NCBI GenBank assembly: GCA_903900845.1
Contig: CAIUOU010000020.1
Span: 1 to 64,000 of the forward strand
Length of the DNA stretch: 64,000 nucleotides
From: an uncultured Opitutia bacterium
GTDB taxonomy: Bacteria > Verrucomicrobiota > Verrucomicrobiia > Opitutales > Opitutaceae
Direction: 5' to 3'
Shown here: positions 39,791-49,260 of the stretch, piece by piece
Layout of the letters: each line of letters starts with the position of its first letter
How positions within the stretch are numbered: position 1 is the first letter of the stretch
The notes under the pieces: generated by a model
What the model was told of the DNA's origin: nothing
The model's database searches: none
What the model saw: the letters and a program-made list of their open reading frames with translations, nothing else
Position numbers and translations under genes: made by a program

Positions 39791-40570
39791 CTAAAACACC
39801 CGGATGAAGGAACGCGGGCCGACGTCGACCAGCGGCGAACCGGCCGGCACCGGGGTGCTCCGGAGAAAACGCCCGTGCTCATCGAACACCGCGATCTCCC
39901 CGGGCCGTTCCGGCAGGGGGGCATGGTATTCCCGTTGATCGGAGTCGAACGCCAGCGCGGGACCGGCGCGTCGCTCGAGCGTCACCTCCGCGACCTTCCG
40001 GCCCGTGAGGTTGTGGGCGGTGACGCGACGACCCTCGTCGCCGAGAACCAGCAGCACGTCTTTGACCATGTCGAAGGCAAGGCCGGTCGCGCCGGAAGCC
40101 GGGTGCTCCAGCGTGAGTTCGCCGAGGTAATTTCCAAGCCGCGTGCAGTAGAGCAGCCGACCAGGGGTTGGTCCGAGCAGGTAAATGTAACCGTCGCGCG
40201 GGCGGATCGCGAGGTCCCCGGCGCCTTCGGGTGCTCCTTTGATCTCCAAGTCGCGCTTGATGGCCCGGGCGGGACGGTCGACGACGCGGATGCGGTTGCC
40301 CGGGGAGAGGCGCAGGAAGAAGTGGTCGGTGTAGGGGTCGTAGGCGAAGCCGTTCACACGATCGTCCCCCTCCAGGAAGCTCGGCACCTCGGCGTTGGCG
40401 CTCGCGCCCAGGTCGAGCACCGGGCTTTCCCCTCCGGCCGCGAGGGTGTAGACGTGCAAAGGCCCGCGCGTGGCGCAGCCGCCGAGGGCGAGCGCGAGTC
40501 CCATGGCAGCCGCGGAAAACGCCGGTTTTCGCGTTGCCCCGGCGCGGGACCGAACCGTCACTGCGCCCAT
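39791..40570 (-). CDS. Lipoprotein with propeller-like repeats
   Basis: A 259-residue predicted lipoprotein of unknown function. The N-terminus has basic residues (RSRAGATRK), a hydrophobic run and a lipobox LGGC, so it should be anchored in a membrane facing the periplasm. The body carries repeated strand motifs of the kind DGYIYLLG and GLAFDMVKDVLLVLGD, suggesting a partial six-bladed propeller. Its ATG (40570-40568) overlaps the ATG of the divergent phosphorylase gene (40569-40571) within the palindrome CATG. A shorter start at 40504 is possible but would leave almost no basic n-region. Confidence 0.7.
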   Translation of the reverse strand: MGAVTVRSRAGATRKPAFSAAAMGLALALGGCATRGPLHVYTLAAGGESPVLDLGASANAEVPSFLEGDDRVNGFAYDPYTDHFFLRLSPGNRIRVVDRPARAIKRDLEIKGAPEGAGDLAIRPRDGYIYLLGPTPGRLLYCTRLGNYLGELTLEHPASGATGLAFDMVKDVLLVLGDEGRRVTAHNLTGRKVAEVTLERRAGPALAFDSDQREYHAPLPERPGEIAVFDEHGRFLRSTPVPAGSPLVDVGPRSFIRVF

Positions 40571-41270
40571 GAAAGTCGCGTTCATCAGCGGTACCAGCAT
40601 CGTGAATTCGACCCTGTTCTCCGCGTGGGAGTCGGTGAAGGTCGAGACCAATCACGGCCCGGTGACCTTCCGGCGCCGCGGAGACCACGTGCTGCTAAAC
40701 CGCCACGGTTTCGGCGTCCCGCTGCCGCCGCACTCGATCAACCACCGCGCCAACATCGCCGCGATCTCCGCGCTGGGTTTCCACGACGTCGTCTCGCTGA
40801 ACTCGGTGGGTTCGTTGCGGCCGGAACTTCCGCCCGGCACTTTCGTATCCTGCTCCGACTACGTCTGCCTCCAGCAGGGGCCGGCGACGTACTTCGACGA
40901 CGAGCTGAAGGGCGGGGCGCCCGGGATCGCGAACAACCTCATCCCGCGGATCATCGGGGGGCTCGCGCCGGACTTCGTGATCCATCCTGGCAAGGTCTAC
41001 GTGCAAATGCAGGGCCCGCGCTTCGAGACCAAGGCGGAGATCCGCGTGATCCGCAGTTGGGGCGACGTCGTCGGCATGACGGCCGCGCACGAGGCCGACC
41101 TCTGCACGGAAACGGGTCTCAACTACAACAGCCTCGCGCTGATCGACAACTACGCCAATGGCCTGGAGGGCACCGAGATCGACTTCGCGCGCTTCAAGGA
41201 ACTCGTGCGGGAAAACCAGTCGCGGGTGAACAAGCTGTTCGAGCGGATGCTCGCGATCCTCGGGAACTGA
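40569..41270 (+). CDS. MTAP-family purine nucleoside phosphorylase
   Basis: A 233-residue nucleoside phosphorylase (PNP/UDP family 2). Signatures are SGTSIVNS at the N-terminus, SLNSVGSLRPELPPGTFVSCSDYV, MQGPRFETKAEIR and VVGMTAAHEADLCTETGLNYNSLALIDNYANG. These match S-methyl-5'-thioadenosine/thioinosine phosphorylases, which split MTA from polyamine or quorum-signal synthesis into a base and methylthioribose-1-phosphate. It is shorter than the 280-residue human MTAP type. The exact nucleoside substrate cannot be fixed. The ATG at 40569 overlaps the start codon of the divergent lipoprotein. Confidence 0.9.
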   Translation: MKVAFISGTSIVNSTLFSAWESVKVETNHGPVTFRRRGDHVLLNRHGFGVPLPPHSINHRANIAAISALGFHDVVSLNSVGSLRPELPPGTFVSCSDYVCLQQGPATYFDDELKGGAPGIANNLIPRIIGGLAPDFVIHPGKVYVQMQGPRFETKAEIRVIRSWGDVVGMTAAHEADLCTETGLNYNSLALIDNYANGLEGTEIDFARFKELVRENQSRVNKLFERMLAILGN

Positions 41271-41325
41271 GCCCGCCGCAACTCCCGGCTTGCGGGACGC
41301 CGGCCGCGGTGGCGCGCTCTTCTCC

Positions 41326-42738
41326 GTGCTCCTTACCCCGCCCCTCGCGCTGACGCTCGGTCCGGTCACGGTCCTGGGCCTCAGCATCGTCCTCATCGTC
41401 CTCGCGATCGCGTGGCTTCGCATCCACGCCTTCTTCGCGCTGTTCTTTGCGGCGCTTTTCGTGGGACTGGCCACCGCGCTCGGTCAAACCGGGACGGGGC
41501 GCTTCGCGAAGGCGGTGGAGTCGGCGATGGCGGAGTTCGGCATCGCGGCGGGCAAGATCGGCTTCACGATCGCGGTCGCGTCGGTCATCGGCGTGGCGCT
41601 CATGGAGAGCGGCGCGGCCGACAAGATTATCCGCCGTTTCATCGCGGTGCTCGGCGAGGCCCGCGCGGCGTTCGCGCTGATGGCGTGCGGCTTCGTTTTG
41701 GCGATCCCCGTCTTCTTCGACACGGTCTTTTTCCTGCTGGTGCCGCTGGCCCGCGCGCTGAGCCTCCGCACGGGCAAGAACTACCTCCTCTATGTGCTCG
41801 CGATCTGCGCCGGCGGCGTGATCACGCACGGCCTGGTGCCGCCCACGCCGGGCCCGCTGGTGGTGGCGGAAACCCTCAAGCTCGATCTCGGCGTCGCCAT
41901 CGTGGGCGGCTTGTTGTTCGGCATCCTGCCGGCTCTCGCCGGACTTGGCTTCTGCCATTGGATCAACGCCCGCTTGCCCGTGCCGTTGCGCGAAACCGCC
42001 GGTTCCTCGCTGGCCTCACTTGAGGCGGTGGCGTCGCGCCGGGAGGAGGAACTGCCCGGTTTCTTCGCCTCGATCGCCCCGGTGGCGCTCCCGGTGATCC
42101 TGATCGCCGCGGCCTCATTCCTCGGCCCGGTGCGTGAATCGATGCCGCCGGCGCTGATGAACGCCCTCGATTTCCTCGGGAACAAGAACATCGCCCTGCT
42201 GCTCGGCGCGCTGATTGCGCTCGCGGTCTACGTGAAGCAGAAGGCCGTGGGCTGGCGCCAGCTGGGCGATGTCATCGGGCCGCCGCTCGAGACGGCGGGC
42301 GTGATCATCCTCATCACCGCGGCGGGCGGCGCCTACGGCGCCATGATCAAGAACGCCGGCGTGGGCGAATCCGTCCGCGTGCTCGCGACCGCCGGCGGCA
42401 TGAGCCACGTGCTCGTCGCCTGGCTGCTCGCGGCGGTCATCCGCGTGGCACAGGGCTCGGCCACCGTCGCGATGATCACGGCCTCCTCCATCATGCTTTC
42501 CATCGCCGGCCCGGAGGGTTTCGGCGTGCATCTTTTCTACATCTACCTCGCCGTCGGCTACGGCGCCACGACCCTCTCGTGGATGAACGACAGCGGCTTC
42601 TGGGTGTTCAGCCGGCTGGGCGGCCTGACCGAGGGCGAGACGCTGCGCAGCTGGACCGTGCTGCTCACGGTGATCTCGGTGGTCGGCCTGTTGCAGGCGT
42701 TGGTCGCTTCCGCGCTCTGGCCGCAGCTCTGGTTCTGA
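41326..42738 (+). CDS. GntP-family permease (gluconate/hydroxyacid transporter)
   Basis: A 470-residue inner-membrane proton symporter of the GntP family, with about twelve to fourteen hydrophobic segments. Family landmarks are the N-terminal LRIHAFFALFFAALFVGLATAL, the FDTVFFLLVPLARAL segment, HGLVPPTPGPL and the C-terminal VAQGSATVAMITASSIM and WMNDSGFWVFSRL. Two starts are possible: GTG at 41326 (used here) and TTG at 41290; no in-frame ATG exists before the conserved region. Substrates in the family are gluconate and related acids. It lies 55 bp after the phosphorylase gene, on the same strand. Confidence 0.9.
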   Translation: MLLTPPLALTLGPVTVLGLSIVLIVLAIAWLRIHAFFALFFAALFVGLATALGQTGTGRFAKAVESAMAEFGIAAGKIGFTIAVASVIGVALMESGAADKIIRRFIAVLGEARAAFALMACGFVLAIPVFFDTVFFLLVPLARALSLRTGKNYLLYVLAICAGGVITHGLVPPTPGPLVVAETLKLDLGVAIVGGLLFGILPALAGLGFCHWINARLPVPLRETAGSSLASLEAVASRREEELPGFFASIAPVALPVILIAAASFLGPVRESMPPALMNALDFLGNKNIALLLGALIALAVYVKQKAVGWRQLGDVIGPPLETAGVIILITAAGGAYGAMIKNAGVGESVRVLATAGGMSHVLVAWLLAAVIRVAQGSATVAMITASSIMLSIAGPEGFGVHLFYIYLAVGYGATTLSWMNDSGFWVFSRLGGLTEGETLRSWTVLLTVISVVGLLQALVASALWPQLWF

Positions 42739-42820
42739 GTCCAGGCGAAGGCGACGCGGGCCGGGGCGTCGTGCGGCAAAACAATTTGCGCGGCCCGCCG
42801 GCCCGCCTACGGTGCCCGCG

Positions 42821-43792
42821 ATGAGCGACTTTGTGGCGGCGGGCCGGATCACCGAGGCCAAGCGGGCGCTGGACCGCGTGCGCGAGAACATGCGCGCCAC
42901 CATCCGCGGCAAGGATGACGTGATCGACCACGTGCTCGTGTGCCTCGCCGCCGGCGGGCACCTCCTGCTCGAGGACCTGCCGGGCGTGGGCAAGACGACC
43001 CTCGCGTACGCGCTCGCCCGCTCGCTCGACTGCTCGTTCTCGCGCATCCAATTCACCAGCGATCTCCTGCCGGGCGACGTCACCGGCGTAGCGATCTACG
43101 ACGAGACGACGCGCGAGTTTCTCTTCAAGAAAGGACCGGTCTTCGCGAACATCGTCCTGGCCGACGAGATCAACCGCACCACGCCGAAGACCCAGTCTGC
43201 CCTGCTCGAGGTGATGGACCGCGCGCGCGTCACGGTGGACGGCGAGCCGCATCCCGTGGGCGCGCCGTTCATGGTGTTCGCGACGCAGAACCCGGTCGAC
43301 TACGAGGGCACGTTCCCGCTGCCGGAGAGCCAGATGGACCGCTTTCTCCTGCGGCTGCGCATGGGCTACCCCGGCGCCGACGATGAACGCGAGATCCTGC
43401 GTCGCGCGCATGGCGGGTACGACGCCATCTCGGTCAATCCGGTGATCACGCGTTCCGAGGTCGTGGCTTTGCAGGCGCTCGTGCCGCAGGTCTACGTGGA
43501 GGATAGCGTCATTGATTTCATCCTGCGGATCGTGACCGCCACGCGCACCGAGGCGGAGTTCCGCTGCGGTGTGAGCGTGCGCGGCAGCCTCGCGTTGCGC
43601 TCCGCCGCGCAGGCGCGGGCACTCGCTCGCGGGCGCGATTTCGTGGTTCCGGAGGACGTTTCCTCCCTGGTTGAGCCGGTTTTCGCCCATCGCCTTGCGC
43701 CGGCTCGGCCGACGAGCGACGCCCTTGAGGAGCGGCGGGCGGTGGCGGCGGCGCTCAAGCGACTGGTGGGCGCGATCCCGGCTCCCGCCTGA
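42821..43792 (+). CDS. MoxR-type AAA+ ATPase
   Basis: A 323-residue AAA ATPase of the MoxR class. Walker A is LPGVGKTTLAYAL, Walker B ILADEINRTTPKTQSALLEVMD, and the sensor region FATQNPVDYEGTFPLPESQMDRF is intact. I start at ATG 42821; a GTG nine bases earlier is possible. MoxR proteins act as chaperones for metal insertion or protein assembly, typically with DUF58 or von Willebrand proteins. Here a DUF58 gene follows after 11 bp and a transglutaminase-like gene overlaps that, forming the classic MoxR/DUF58/transglutaminase operon. No von Willebrand (BatA/BatB) partner is present in the operon. Confidence 0.95.
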   Translation: MSDFVAAGRITEAKRALDRVRENMRATIRGKDDVIDHVLVCLAAGGHLLLEDLPGVGKTTLAYALARSLDCSFSRIQFTSDLLPGDVTGVAIYDETTREFLFKKGPVFANIVLADEINRTTPKTQSALLEVMDRARVTVDGEPHPVGAPFMVFATQNPVDYEGTFPLPESQMDRFLLRLRMGYPGADDEREILRRAHGGYDAISVNPVITRSEVVALQALVPQVYVEDSVIDFILRIVTATRTEAEFRCGVSVRGSLALRSAAQARALARGRDFVVPEDVSSLVEPVFAHRLAPARPTSDALEERRAVAAALKRLVGAIPAPA

Positions 43793-43803
43793 TCCCCGCC
43801 GCG

Positions 43804-45072
43804 ATGGCCATGGCGGCAGATCGCGATCCAATCGCGGCGGTTCTTCCGAACGGCCGGGAGGTTGTCAGCGGCTGGGCCGGCACCGGAGGGGAGGAGAAGC
43901 GTGCGCCGTTCACGTGGAACGCGCTGCTGTGGTCAATGGTGTGTCCGCGCCGCGGCCACCGCCTGCTGCCGACGGTTTCGGGCACGTTGCTCATCGCCGT
44001 GGCCTTCGGCATCGGCGCCGCGGCGTACAACTCCTCCAACAACATCCTCTTCATCACCCTTTCGCTGCTGCTGTCGTGCCTGTTGTTCAGCGGCCTGCTT
44101 TCGTGGCTCAACCTGCGTCGGGTCCTCTGGCGTCTGCGTGTCACGGGTCCGTTGCGGGCCGGGCACGACGCGGTTGTGGCCGCGGAACTGAGGAACGGCC
44201 GGCGCTTCCTGCCCGCCTACGGTCTTTGGCTGGATTTCTCGGCGCGGCCCGTGGATGACGAGGCGAAGGGGGCGGAGTCGACCTTCACCGCGCGCGCCGC
44301 CGACATCCGTGCCGCGCTCGCCGCGGCGGAACGCGGGGAGCGCCGCGCGCGCCTGCCGTTGGCGGACCGGGTCGCGCCACAGGGGAACGCCGCCGCGGAG
44401 TGGATCGTGCGGCCGGAGCGCCGCGGGCGTCTGCGGGTTGAGCTGGCCGGCGTGGCCTCGCTCTTTCCCTTCGGATTCCTCCGGAAGGACGTCGGCGTCG
44501 GGCAGCGGGTGGAGGCGGTGGTATGGCCGGCCCCGGTGGAATACCGTCGTTTTGCGGCGCCCGGGGCGAAACGGCGCGGCGAGGGAGAGCGCGAGCGGCG
44601 GGCGGGCGGCGGTTCCGACCTGCTGGCTTTGCGCCGCTATGCGCCGGGTGACTCGCACCGGCTGGTGCACTGGAAGGCGAGCGCGCGCTCGGGCGCTCTG
44701 TTGGTAAGGCAGTTCGCGGCCGAGAGTTCCGAGGGATGCACGCTGTGGATCCGCACGGAGCGCGAACTCTGGCGCGAACCCGCGCGGTTCGAACTGCTGG
44801 TCGGCTTCGCGGCGACGTATGCGGAGGATCTCTTCCGTCAGGGCAGGCTGCGCGCGGTTGCGATCGGGCGGGAGGCGCCGAGGCCCGTGCGAGGCGTGCG
44901 GGACCTGGAGGAACTGCTGGACCGTCTGGCGCTGGCGGCGCCCTCCGGGGAGTCCGGCGGGGAGGCGACTCCGGATTACCGGGCCGGGCGCGGCAGCGTG
45001 GTGGTGTTCGCGCCGGAGGGGCCGCACGGCGTGGCGGCGTTCGCCGAGGGGATCAAGGTGGCCTCGGCATGA
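43804..45072 (+). CDS. DUF58-domain membrane protein
   Basis: A 422-residue protein. Two membrane helices lie at about residues 58-100 (TVSGTLLIAVAFGIGAAAYNSSNNILFITLSLLLSCLLFSGLLSW), followed by a large extracytoplasmic or cytoplasmic region. The DUF58 core sits at about residues 277-310 (SDLLALRRYAPGDSHRLVHWKASARSG). DUF58 proteins resemble von Willebrand A domains and are paired with MoxR ATPases. The stop overlaps the next start by ATGA (45069-45072), indicating translational coupling with the transglutaminase gene. Its molecular role is unknown. Confidence 0.92.
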   Translation: MAMAADRDPIAAVLPNGREVVSGWAGTGGEEKRAPFTWNALLWSMVCPRRGHRLLPTVSGTLLIAVAFGIGAAAYNSSNNILFITLSLLLSCLLFSGLLSWLNLRRVLWRLRVTGPLRAGHDAVVAAELRNGRRFLPAYGLWLDFSARPVDDEAKGAESTFTARAADIRAALAAAERGERRARLPLADRVAPQGNAAAEWIVRPERRGRLRVELAGVASLFPFGFLRKDVGVGQRVEAVVWPAPVEYRRFAAPGAKRRGEGERERRAGGGSDLLALRRYAPGDSHRLVHWKASARSGALLVRQFAAESSEGCTLWIRTERELWREPARFELLVGFAATYAEDLFRQGRLRAVAIGREAPRPVRGVRDLEELLDRLALAAPSGESGGEATPDYRAGRGSVVVFAPEGPHGVAAFAEGIKVASA

Positions 45073-47279
45073 AGGCGGCCGGAAAAACCGCGGTGCGCCT
45101 CAGGGCCGATGAATTCCGGCTGCTGCGCTGGGGCCTGGGCGCGGCGCTGAGCGTGCTCGGCGCGGCCACGGTCCTGTACATGGAAATCGAGGCGCCGGTG
45201 CTGATGACGCTGGCTTTCGCGGCGGCGCTGGCGACCGCGCTGTTTCCCGCCCTGCCGGCACGGGTTCCGCGGCTCGTCCACCCCCTCGCGTTTCCCGTCA
45301 TCGTGATGCTCTTCGCGGCCGACCTTTGGCGCGGCGGCGAACTGCTGCCCGCGGTCGTGCGGCTCGGTCTGCTGCTGTTGATCTACCGCAACCTCTCCTA
45401 TCGGAAGCGACGCGACGACCTGCAGGTGATCCTGCTGGGGCTCTTCCTCATCATCGTGGCCGGCGTGCTGACGGTCTCGCTCACCTTCGCGGCGCATCTG
45501 CTCGTTTACGCCGCGGTCGCGCTCGCGCTGCTGTTGGTGATCACGCTGGGCGAGGCGGCGGAGGCCGCCGCGCCTTCGGAGCCGGTGGGCGAGACCCCGG
45601 CCTGGGCGCGGTCGGCGGATTGGGGGGCCTTGCGTCGCCGGCTGTCCGCGGTGGCCGACTGGCGCGCGGTGGGTCTGGGCGCCGCGTTGTTCGCCGGTCT
45701 CGTCGGGCTCTCGGCGCTGCTGTTCCTCGCGATCCCGCGTTTCCAATTCGAGAACAGCATGTTCATCGAGCGCCTGGTCTCCCGGAAGGCGCGCTCGGGT
45801 TTCGCGGAAACCATCCAGCTGGGGCAGGTGAGCGAGATCCAGCTCGACTCCTCGGTGGCGTTGAGCGTCGACGTCGCGGACCAGGCGCGCATCCCGGCGA
45901 TGCCTTACTGGCGGATGCTGGTCCTGGACGATTACGCGGCGGGGGTGTTCCGGCAGTCGCCCGCGTTGCGCGGACAGTTCCGCGGCGAGCGGTCGGCCGC
46001 CTTCCTGCCCGGGGCCTCGCCGCGGGAAACGGAGGAGACGGAGATCTGGACATTTTACCTGGAGGCCGGGGTGAGCCGCTATCTGCCGCTGACCGGTCCT
46101 TTCGGGGGGCTTCGTTTCCGGGAGACGGTGACTTTCCGCCACGCCCCGGGGCCCTCGCTGGTCGCGCTACGCGACGAACCGGTCGCCATGATGGCCTACC
46201 GGGTCGAGGCGCCCGGACACGGCCCGTTGCTGCTGGATCCGGATTTCGCCGCGCGTTGGGCGGCGCGGGAGCCGGGAGTCTCGCGGGGCACGCCGCTCTA
46301 CACGCGTCTCGCTTTGCGTGAGCCGGACCGCGAGGCGCTGCGGAAGGCGGCGGCCGATATCACGGGCGGAGCCACGCTGGCGGCGCCGGAGTTCGCGCGC
46401 CGCGCCGGCGAGTGGCTGCGCCGTCGCCACGCGTACTCGCTGAGTCCGTCGATCCCGCGCGGGGACGTCGATCCGGTGGTGGGTTGGCTCGTTTCCGACG
46501 GGGCCGGACACTGCGAGCTTTTCGCGGGATCGCTCGTACTGCTGGCGCGTTCCATGGGGCTGCCGGCGCGGGTCGTCACCGGATTTCGCGGCGGCAGCTG
46601 GAACGCCTATTCGAACAATTTCACCGTGCGGAACTCCGAGGCCCACGCCTGGGCGGAGATCTTCGACGAGTCCGCCGGTGGTTGGCGGCGCGCGGATCCG
46701 TTGCAACCCGACGTGGCGGCGCAGGGTGCGGGCGCCGCCGGACCGGCCGCCGCCATGGCGCGGGTTGACCGCAGTTGGACCGCCCGTTTGGACAGCCTGC
46801 GGGTTTTCTGGTACCGGCGGATCGTGAGCTTCGACGATCGCGCGCAGGCCGAGGCGTTGCGGACGATGAAGGAGGCGGCGCGCGATTCCAGCCGGTGGCT
46901 GGTCGACCGTTTGTCGGCTTGGGCGGACTCCGCTCGCCGCTGGCTCTCCGGTCCGTGGGATGCGCGTCGCTGGGGCGCCGGGGTCGGCACTTTGGGCGCG
47001 GCGGTGTTCATCGGCTGGATTCTCGTCACGGGCCGTTGGCGCTGGCGCGCGGGCGGTGTCCGGCGGCCTGATCCCGTGCGTCGCGAGGCCGGGCGCTGGA
47101 TGGCGGCGCTGCGCCGCGCCGCGGGTGGGGAAGTTTCGTCGTGGCGCGTCGCCGCTGACCTCGAGCGGCTGCGCTTCGGGGCGCCCGCGACGTGGCCCGA
47201 TCCGGGACGGACGTTCACTGAGGCGCGGCGGGCGGTGCGCGCCGCGCGCCGCGCGCGTCCGGTCACTCCGAGGACCTGA
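45069..47279 (+). CDS. TgpA-like transmembrane transglutaminase-domain protein
   Basis: A 736-residue protein related to TgpA. The N-terminal 210 residues have about six membrane helices (DUF3488 region). The middle is a transglutaminase-like domain with Cys482 (GHCE), His526 (SEAHAW) and Asp543 (RADP), so the catalytic triad is intact. Another membrane helix lies near residue 640 and a DUF4129-type tail follows. The start codon overlaps the DUF58 stop. It is the last gene of the MoxR operon. It ends 17 bp inside the convergent penicillin-binding protein gene. The substrate of the transglutaminase fold is not known. Confidence 0.92.
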   Translation: MKAAGKTAVRLRADEFRLLRWGLGAALSVLGAATVLYMEIEAPVLMTLAFAAALATALFPALPARVPRLVHPLAFPVIVMLFAADLWRGGELLPAVVRLGLLLLIYRNLSYRKRRDDLQVILLGLFLIIVAGVLTVSLTFAAHLLVYAAVALALLLVITLGEAAEAAAPSEPVGETPAWARSADWGALRRRLSAVADWRAVGLGAALFAGLVGLSALLFLAIPRFQFENSMFIERLVSRKARSGFAETIQLGQVSEIQLDSSVALSVDVADQARIPAMPYWRMLVLDDYAAGVFRQSPALRGQFRGERSAAFLPGASPRETEETEIWTFYLEAGVSRYLPLTGPFGGLRFRETVTFRHAPGPSLVALRDEPVAMMAYRVEAPGHGPLLLDPDFAARWAAREPGVSRGTPLYTRLALREPDREALRKAAADITGGATLAAPEFARRAGEWLRRRHAYSLSPSIPRGDVDPVVGWLVSDGAGHCELFAGSLVLLARSMGLPARVVTGFRGGSWNAYSNNFTVRNSEAHAWAEIFDESAGGWRRADPLQPDVAAQGAGAAGPAAAMARVDRSWTARLDSLRVFWYRRIVSFDDRAQAEALRTMKEAARDSSRWLVDRLSAWADSARRWLSGPWDARRWGAGVGTLGAAVFIGWILVTGRWRWRAGGVRRPDPVRREAGRWMAALRRAAGGEVSSWRVAADLERLRFGAPATWPDPGRTFTEARRAVRAARRARPVTPRT

Positions 47280-49251
47280 ACGGCACCTTGAGTCCGGCCC
47301 TGGCCGGGGAAAGGCTTTCCTGCCAGGCTTGGAGAATGGCGTGGGCGACCGGGCTGGCGTAGCGGCCGCCACCGGTTTCCTCGCCGGGTGTGTCGCCCTC
47401 GATCGCGACGGCGATCGCGATGCGCGGATCCTCGACCGGGGCGAAGGCGATGAGCCAGGCGAAGTTGATCATGCCGCGCTCGGTTTGCTTCTGGGCGGTG
47501 CCGGTCTTCGCGGCGATCCGCAGGCCCGGCAGCGGCGGCAGCACGCGCGGATCGTCGAGGATGCGGGCGGTGCCGAAGGGTCGGCGCGTGACCTGCTCCA
47601 TCCCGGTGAGCAGTGCCGCCCGCTGATCCGGGGTGAGGCCGATGGGCTCCGTCCGCTGACGCGGACGGTTGGGGTCGTGGAGAAGAAAAGGCTGGGTGCG
47701 CACCTCGTTGCGCGCGACGGAGGCGGCGAAGCACGCCATCTGAAGCGGGGTGACGTCGACGAAACCCTGGCCGATGGCGAATTGCGCCGTATCGCCACCC
47801 TGCCACGCCTCGCCGGTCACACGCCGCTTCCACTCCGGATCGGGGATGATCATGCGCCGGGTCTCGTCGGGAAGGTCGATTCCCGTTGGCTGGTCGAGAT
47901 GGAACCGCCGGGCCTCGCGCGCGAGCGCCTCGGGGCCGATCGCCATGCCCTGCTGGTAGAAGAAGACGTTGCAGCTCTTGGTGATCGCCATGACGAGGTC
48001 GATCTCCCCATGGGCATGGCCGCCGGGGCACGCGAAGGAACGGTTGCCGACACGGAAGAATCCGGGGCATTGCACCATGGAGTCGGGTTGGAGCACGCCC
48101 GCCCGGAAGCCGGCGATCGTGGTGAGCACTTTGAAGACGGAACCGGGCTTGTAGGCGCCCTGCACGGCGCGCTTGAACCAGGCCCCGCGGGCGGTGATGT
48201 CGGCGGCGGACGCGGCGTTGAGCTTCGGGGAGAAGGCGTTGAGGTCGTAGTCGGGCTTGCTGGCCAGGACCAGGACCTCGCCGGTGTTGACGTCTAGTGC
48301 CACCGCGGCGCCGGCCATCTCGGTCTCCGCCAGCCGTCGTTCGGCGGCGAGCTGCAGGTCGAGGTCGATCGAGAGGGTCAGGTTGCCACCCTGGCGCGGT
48401 CGCACCTGCGCGAGCGGTGGATTGATGCGGTTGCCGGAGGGGTCGACGCGGAAGATGGCGCCGCCGGCCTCGCCCTGCAGCAAGTCGTCATGGCGCTTCT
48501 CGACCCCGTCCCGGCCCACGCTTCCGCGCATCTTGAAGGTGCGCAGGTCCTCGCCCGGAAAGTCCTCGATGCCGACCTCGTCGGTGGAGCCCACGTAGCC
48601 GAGGACGTGGGACGCGGCGGAGCCGCTCGGATAATGACGGACGCTGGAGGTGTAGACCTGCGCGGGCGAGTTGACCGGCAGCCGCTCGAGGAGCCGGGCG
48701 TAATCGACGGGGGCGAGGTCATCGAGCAGCGTGTACGGCAGCAGCAGCTCGCGGGTGAAGTGCCGGTCGAGTTCACGCGCGTCGACCCGTTCGTCCCGGC
48801 CGAGGATGCGGTTGACCTGATCGAGGTAGCGCTGGACGACGCTCATCCGCGCGAGCCGCCGGATCTCGGGCAGCGTCGGCAAATCCGGTTTGTCGGCCTC
48901 GTCCTGGGCGCGGAAATTTCGGCGAATGATGCGTTCCTCGTCCCGGATCTCGGGCCGGATGGCGTCAAGGAGAAGGCGTACCGAGAAGCGGGGCCGGTTG
49001 TCGACGAGCACGCGCTGATGACGGTCGAGGATGTTGCCGCGCGGGCCCGGATGAACGATGCGGCGCTGTGTTTGGACGCGCTCGGCGTTGGCGTGGTCGT
49101 CCGTGCGCCGCAGTTGCTGGTGGGCGAGCCCTCCGGCGAGGAGCAGCAGGAGCACCGCGAGGATGAGGTAGAAGAACAGGATCCGCGGGTCGCGGCCGTC
49201 ACGGCGCTCGACCGTGAGTCCGGGCACATCGCCTGGGAGTGGCTGGGGCAT
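47263..49251 (-). CDS. mrdA: Penicillin-binding protein 2 (elongasome transpeptidase)
   Basis: A 662-residue class B PBP that cross-links peptidoglycan in side-wall growth. One membrane anchor lies at about residues 25-45 (FFYLILAVLLLLLAGG), followed by the pedestal domain, and the transpeptidase domain with Ser371-x-x-Lys374 (SVFK), Ser426-Cys-Asn (SCN) and Lys582-Thr-Gly (KTGTA). It starts with ATG 9 bp after mreD, completing mreB-mreC-mreD-mrdA. The usual partner rodA is not in this window. The 3' end overlaps the convergent transglutaminase gene by 17 bp. Confidence 0.96.
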   Translation of the reverse strand: MPQPLPGDVPGLTVERRDGRDPRILFFYLILAVLLLLLAGGLAHQQLRRTDDHANAERVQTQRRIVHPGPRGNILDRHQRVLVDNRPRFSVRLLLDAIRPEIRDEERIIRRNFRAQDEADKPDLPTLPEIRRLARMSVVQRYLDQVNRILGRDERVDARELDRHFTRELLLPYTLLDDLAPVDYARLLERLPVNSPAQVYTSSVRHYPSGSAASHVLGYVGSTDEVGIEDFPGEDLRTFKMRGSVGRDGVEKRHDDLLQGEAGGAIFRVDPSGNRINPPLAQVRPRQGGNLTLSIDLDLQLAAERRLAETEMAGAAVALDVNTGEVLVLASKPDYDLNAFSPKLNAASAADITARGAWFKRAVQGAYKPGSVFKVLTTIAGFRAGVLQPDSMVQCPGFFRVGNRSFACPGGHAHGEIDLVMAITKSCNVFFYQQGMAIGPEALAREARRFHLDQPTGIDLPDETRRMIIPDPEWKRRVTGEAWQGGDTAQFAIGQGFVDVTPLQMACFAASVARNEVRTQPFLLHDPNRPRQRTEPIGLTPDQRAALLTGMEQVTRRPFGTARILDDPRVLPPLPGLRIAAKTGTAQKQTERGMINFAWLIAFAPVEDPRIAIAVAIEGDTPGEETGGGRYASPVAHAILQAWQESLSPARAGLKVPFRSSE

Positions 49252-49260
49252 CTCGGATGA

